The notes under the pieces: model-generated | What the model was told of the DNA's origin: nothing | Seen by the model: the letters and a program-made list of their open reading frames with translations, nothing else | Databases searched by the model: none | DNA from: Bacteroidetes bacterium UBA955 | GTDB lineage: Bacteria > Bacteroidota > Bacteroidia > NS11-12g > UBA955 | DNA length: 9,316 nt | Assembly (NCBI GenBank): GCA_002293105.1 | Contig: DBCP01000140.1 | Span: 5,886-15,201, forward strand | Reading direction: 5' to 3' | Position numbers and translations under genes: made by a program | Shown: positions 6,741-9,316 of the stretch, in pieces | How the letters are laid out: every line of letters begins with the position of its first letter | Numbering within the stretch: position 1 is the stretch's first letter

Positions 6741-7931
6741 TCACATTTCTTCCAATACTTCCAAAATCTGCGTACAGGCCAACTGTATTTCCGCTTCAGT
6801 AATACTGAGTGGAGGGGACAATCTCAGGCAATTGGGGGCGAACAAGAACCAATCTGAAAAGAGTCCTTTGTTCAACATTTTTTGTATGCAAAGTTGTACA
6901 GTTTCGAAATTGGCCAATTCAACAGCCAACATGAGTCCTTTACCGTGAATGGCTTTTATGGATGGATGAACCAACCCTGCACGAAAAATGGATTCTTTTT
7001 TTGATACTTCATCGATCCACGTTGATTCAAGTAGTACTTCTAACGCGGCACATCCCGCAGCGGCTACTACCGGATGTCCGCCAAATGTAGTAATATGTCC
7101 GAGTATAGGCTGATCAGACAACTGCGCCATGAGGGCTCTATCCGATATAAACGCACCCATGGGCATTCCGCCTCCGAGGGCTTTACCCAAAACCAATACA
7201 TCAGGCACAATGCCAGCGTGCTCAAAGGCAAACAACTTTCCGGTTCTACCGAAGCCCGTTTGGATTTCATCGAAGATAAGGAGCGCGCAATGGGCATCGC
7301 AATAGGCACGCAGCGATTGGAGAAACTCAGCCGATGACCACTGATCACCACGTTCGGCCTGAACCACTTCCGTAATAACACCTGCAACGCGATCCCAAGG
7401 AATGTTTGCCAAAGCGGCGATATCGTTCTGTTTAACAAAATGTACAGATGGCAACAAGGGTCTAAAGGCCTGACTGTAATAATCGTTGCTCATCAAACTC
7501 AATGGACCTTGCGTACTACCATGATAAGCATCAACCAATGCAACAAAATCGGTTTTGTGTGTTACTCTTTTTGCCAATTTCATGGCGCCATCGATGGCCT
7601 CCGCGCCCGAATTCACAAAGTAGCAGCAGTCTAGCGATGCGGGGAGCAAGTGGATCAATTGTTTGGCATAGGTCGACTGCGGCGTTTGAACCGTTTCACC
7701 ATAAACCATCACATGCATGAATTCGCTGGCTTGTTTTTGCACAGCAGCCACTACCTTGGGATGCTGATGTCCCACATTGCAAACGGATATCCCAGCAATC
7801 AAATCCAAATATTTCCGACCGTCTACGTCAAATAAATAATTCCCTTCGGCACGAACCACGTGCAGCGCCAACGGATTGGGGCTGGTTTGGGCCATGTTTT
7901 CAAGAAATGTTTGTCGGGCGAACGCATGCAT
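6741..7931 (-). CDS. Class III PLP-dependent aminotransferase (acetylornithine/GABA-type family)
   Basis: The 396-residue product has the full set of class III (fold type I) aminotransferase motifs: FVNSGAEA (105-112) for the cofactor phosphate loop, DAYHGST (134-140) with the PLP-stacking aromatic position, IFDEIQTGFGRTG (219-231) in which Asp221 contacts the pyridine nitrogen, VLGKALGGGMPMGAF (247-261) with Lys250 as the Schiff-base lysine, HITTFGGHP (279-287) and CLRLSPPL (368-375), whose arginine normally holds the substrate carboxylate. The usual EPVQGEGG segment reads EVVQAERG (188-195), keeping the first Glu. It transfers amino groups in the cytoplasm; the donor could be acetylornithine, GABA or another omega-amino compound. 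No arg or gab gene is adjacent, so I do not assign argD. The start at 7931 fits the family's N-terminus (RQTFLENMAQTSPNPLALHV) and the promoter placement. Met13 is a less likely start. Confidence 0.9.
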   Translation of the reverse strand: MHAFARQTFLENMAQTSPNPLALHVVRAEGNYLFDVDGRKYLDLIAGISVCNVGHQHPKVVAAVQKQASEFMHVMVYGETVQTPQSTYAKQLIHLLPASLDCCYFVNSGAEAIDGAMKLAKRVTHKTDFVALVDAYHGSTQGPLSLMSNDYYSQAFRPLLPSVHFVKQNDIAALANIPWDRVAGVITEVVQAERGDQWSSAEFLQSLRAYCDAHCALLIFDEIQTGFGRTGKLFAFEHAGIVPDVLVLGKALGGGMPMGAFISDRALMAQLSDQPILGHITTFGGHPVVAAAGCAALEVLLESTWIDEVSKKESIFRAGLVHPSIKAIHGKGLMLAVELANFETVQLCIQKMLNKGLFSDWFLFAPNCLRLSPPLSITEAEIQLACTQILEVLEEM

Positions 7932-7935
7932 GCTA

Positions 7936-7943
7936 CAAAGGTA
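7936..7943 (-). promoter_or_regulatory. -7 promoter element (TACCTTTG), nearly leaderless aminotransferase start
   Basis: TACCTTTG on the minus strand matches TAnnTTTG exactly and ends four bases (TAGC) before the aminotransferase ATG at 7929-7931. The start point would fall at or next to the A of the ATG. At the favoured 19-base spacing the -33 position is TTT at 7963-7965, next to the T-tract of the HU terminator. The layout is the same as at 2193-2200. Confidence 0.6.
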
Positions 7944-7964
7944 GGCAACATTGGATGGACATAA

Positions 7965-7990
7965 AAAAACCCCGCCGAGGCGGGGTTTTT
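7965..7990 (-). terminator. Intrinsic terminator after the HU gene
   Basis: A GC-rich stem (CCCCGC pairing with GCGGGG around a CGAG loop) is flanked by an A-run and a T-run that extend the pairing. It begins 23 bases after the HU stop codon in the direction of minus-strand transcription and is followed by a run of Ts. It separates HU from the aminotransferase unit. The symmetric flanks would allow function in either direction. Confidence 0.88.
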
Positions 7991-8013
7991 AAGGTTTTTT
8001 GTTGAAAGTAGTA

Positions 8014-8283
8014 TTAGATACCAGCGTTCAATTCAGCACCTGCTTTGAATTTAGCCACTTTCTTCGCTGCAATTTTGATTTCAGCACCAGTTTGTGGGTT
8101 ACGACCAGTGCGGGCGTTACGCTCACTTACTGAAAAAGTACCGAATCCAACCAAAATTACTTTGTCACCTTTTTTCAAGGCCTCAGCAGTTGCGGTGGTG
8201 AAGCTGTTCAATGCAGAAGCAGCTTGAGCTTTGGTGATGCCAGCATCGCCAGCGATTCTTCCAATTAAATCTGATTTGTTCAT
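8014..8283 (-). CDS. hup: HU family nucleoid DNA-binding protein
   Basis: The 89-residue product is close to the standard 90-residue HU length. It starts [20 protein letters not shown] and carries the hallmark [21 protein letters not shown] region (46-66; cut where needed), with Pro63 at the tip of the arm that intercalates in the DNA minor groove. It then ends [19 protein letters not shown] binds DNA as a dimer, bends it and compacts the nucleoid; it acts in the cytoplasm. An open frame extends upstream to 8391, but that extension would run through a perfect promoter, so the ATG at 8283 is the start. The gene is monocistronic: it has its own promoter (8313-8342) and terminator (7965-7990). 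The symbol follows common usage; which HU paralogue it is cannot be told from the window. Confidence 0.95.
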   Translation of the reverse strand: MNKSDLIGRIAGDAGITKAQAASALNSFTTATAEALKKGDKVILVGFGTFSVSERNARTGRNPQTGAEIKIAAKKVAKFKAGAELNAGI

Positions 8284-8312
8284 GATTATAAATTTAGTTT
8301 TTGTTAGTGTTC

Positions 8313-8342
8313 CAAAAGTAAACAAGGGATTTAGTTTGTCAA
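8313..8342 (-). promoter_or_regulatory. HU promoter: TTG-N19-TACTTTTG
   Basis: On the minus strand the -33 TTG (8340-8342) and the -7 element TACTTTTG (8313-8320) are separated by exactly 19 bases. Both sequence and spacing match the Bacteroidota housekeeping promoter consensus. The predicted start lies near 8308, giving a leader of roughly 25 bases that is A-rich and lacks a Shine-Dalgarno sequence. This is the best promoter in the window. Confidence 0.85.
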
Positions 8343-8343
8343 G

Positions 8344-8359
8344 TAGTGCAATTACACTA
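8344..8359. promoter_or_regulatory. Near-perfect 16-base palindrome upstream of the HU promoter
   Basis: The sequence TAGTGCAATTACACTA is self-complementary except for one central pair. It lies one base upstream of the -33 TTG of the HU promoter, with its centre about 42 bases before the predicted transcription start. That is where many dimeric activators bind beside RNA polymerase. I do not recognise the half-site TAGTG, and no regulator is known for it from this window. Confidence 0.35.
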
Positions 8360-8409
8360 GCCTCATGAACTTTTACACGAGAAATTAACAATTTGAAAAA
8401 ATACGCCTC

Positions 8410-8925
8410 TTAAGAAATTGCAACCAATTGATTTACAGCACGATAAAGAAAATCAGTAGGCTCACTTTTATTCCAAATAATTTTTGCTGAACCATAGTAA
8501 ATACTGCGTTTTTCAGCAATTTCACTGAGCTTTTCCATGATTTCTTGCTTGTTGCACCCTTGAAACAGGGGTCTTTGTGAATCAGTTTCAGCGATTCGGC
8601 GCACCAAAATGTCAAAGGAAGTATTCAAAAACACGGTTAAGCCATGGGCTTTCATCCAATCCATATTGCCATGAAACGCGGCAGTTCCTCCCCCACAACC
8701 CACCACTACATCGCGTAGACTCGCCGTTTCACGCAAACATTTGGCCTCAATTTCACGAAATGAATCCTCTCCCAATGTTGTGAAAATTTCACGGACCGAC
8801 AGTCCCATTTTCGATTCGATGTATTCATCCAAATCTAGAAACGTCCATTCCATTTTTTGGGAAAGCCACTTTGCGGTGGTTGTTTTTCCGGAAGCGGGCA
8901 AACCAACAAGGTATAGTTTATTCAT
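8410..8925 (-). CDS. aroK: Shikimate kinase
   Basis: The 171-residue product phosphorylates shikimate at the 3-hydroxyl with ATP, the fifth step of the chorismate pathway to aromatic amino acids. All diagnostic elements are present: Walker A GLPASGKT (8-15), DLD with Asp31 and Asp33 (Mg and shikimate binding), Arg57 in GEDSFREIE, the GGG of VVGCGGGTA (78-80), the lid arginine in SQRPLF (Arg118) and Arg140 in EKRSIYY. The length is typical. The start is the ATG at 8925; a GTG three codons upstream is possible but gives an unneeded extension. The ATG lies inside the last codons of the ABC permease gene (8-base overlap, ATGAATAA), so translation is probably coupled to it. No other aro gene is in the window. 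The HU gene follows after 126 bases with its own promoter; no clear terminator was seen between them. Confidence 0.95.
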   Translation of the reverse strand: MNKLYLVGLPASGKTTTAKWLSQKMEWTFLDLDEYIESKMGLSVREIFTTLGEDSFREIEAKCLRETASLRDVVVGCGGGTAAFHGNMDWMKAHGLTVFLNTSFDILVRRIAETDSQRPLFQGCNKQEIMEKLSEIAEKRSIYYGSAKIIWNKSEPTDFLYRAVNQLVAIS

Positions 8926-9316
8926 AGCGTACACGAGGATCTATCCAAACATACAACCATTCTGTGATGGTGTGCAAAATGAAAAACACACAAGCTGTGA
9001 ATAACACGGCCCCCATGACCACTGGAAAATCGGATTGTTGAAGCGCTTCAATGGTTACTTTACCCAAACCCCGCCATTGAAAAATGTATTCTGTAAAAAA
9101 GGATCCTGCGAGCAAACTACTAAACCACCCGCCAACACTGGTGATCAACGGATTCAGTGCATTCGGTAACGCATGTTTGATTGTGGCTTGCCATTGAGAA
9201 AGTCCTTTTGCTTTTGCCGTGCGTACAAAATCTTGGGCAAGCATCTCAACCATGGTATTTCGGGTTAATTGAATGAATACAGCGAGAGGACGAATCCCCA
9301 GAGCCAAGGCTGGCAA
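8918..9316 (-). CDS. DppB/OppB-type ABC transporter permease (5' part beyond window)
   Basis: Only the C-terminal 132 residues are in the window; the frame is open to the right edge, with no start codon expected there. The visible part matches the inner-membrane permease of peptide/nickel-type ABC importers. The cytoplasmic EAA loop that docks on the ATPase is clear (DFVRTAKAKGLSQWQATIKH at visible residues 29-48, then ALPNALNPLITSVGG). It is followed by GSFFTEYIFQWRGLGKV (71-87), a membrane helix near 98-116, and the family's characteristic end, WIDPRVRY. A typical importer also needs a second permease, ATPase(s) and a binding protein; none is in the window, though they could lie upstream. 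The stop TAA overlaps the aroK start by 8 bases. The substrate (oligopeptide, dipeptide or metal) cannot be told. Confidence 0.9.
   Translation of the reverse strand: MPALALGIRPLAVFIQLTRNTMVEMLAQDFVRTAKAKGLSQWQATIKHALPNALNPLITSVGGWFSSLLAGSFFTEYIFQWRGLGKVTIEALQQSDFPVVMGAVLFTACVFFILHTITEWLYVWIDPRVRYE

Noticed and set aside
6661..6744. In-frame upstream extension of the lipoprotein gene to 6744
   Set aside because: It contains the TATCTTTG promoter element and would bury the lipoprotein signal behind an unlikely leader.
8284..8391. In-frame upstream extension of the HU gene to 8391
   Set aside because: It would translate through a perfect TTG-N19-TACTTTTG promoter, and HU proteins start at the MNKSDLI position with about 90 residues.
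8926..8934. GTG start for shikimate kinase three codons upstream
   Set aside because: The ATG at 8925 places the P-loop at the normal distance from the N-terminus and forms a typical coupled overlap.

Overview
The window looks like an ordinary chromosomal stretch from a member of the Bacteroidota, probably an environmental lineage. Four things support this: a secreted protein ends in a type IX secretion (T9SS) sorting domain with the NYPNPF signature; several starts are preceded by the Bacteroidota sigma-factor element TAnnTTTG and lack a clear Shine-Dalgarno site; a small HsdR-N-type nuclease gene lies divergent to holA, an arrangement I recall from this phylum; and a lone PstS-like lipoprotein is paired with a TPR protein. 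No insertion sequence, phage gene, tRNA, rRNA or CRISPR array was seen. Coding density is high and no gap exceeds about 130 bases.

Layout, all on the minus strand except one gene. At 1-2188 lies a three-gene operon: a two-helix membrane peptide, a PstS-like substrate-binding lipoprotein (4-base overlap) and a TPR protein that runs off the left edge. A strong terminator at 2205-2238 separates it from a 645-residue secreted Asp-box (sialidase-like propeller) protein with a T9SS C-terminal domain (2263-4200). Upstream of that, 4251-5285 encodes the DNA polymerase III delta subunit (HolA). Divergent from holA, the only plus-strand gene (5305-5763) encodes a standalone PD-(D/E)xK nuclease-fold protein of the HsdR N-terminal type, apparently starting at GTG. 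It converges on an unrecognised lipoprotein gene (5773-6660). Next come a class III PLP aminotransferase (6741-7931), a hairpin terminator, the nucleoid protein HU (8014-8283) with a textbook Bacteroidota promoter, shikimate kinase (8410-8925), and the 3' part of a DppB/OppB-type ABC permease (8918 to the right edge), which overlaps aroK by 8 bases.

Most genes are housekeeping (replication, nucleoid, aromatic biosynthesis) and are not functionally linked to one another. The only evident working group is the 1-2188 operon, where a periplasmic solute-binding-type lipoprotein, a TPR protein and a tiny membrane protein probably serve one envelope process. I did not find a clearly new multi-gene system. 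The most interesting signals are regulatory: two genes whose -7 element ends 4 bases before the ATG, implying nearly leaderless mRNAs, both pressed against an upstream terminator; and a 16-base near-palindrome just upstream of the HU promoter.
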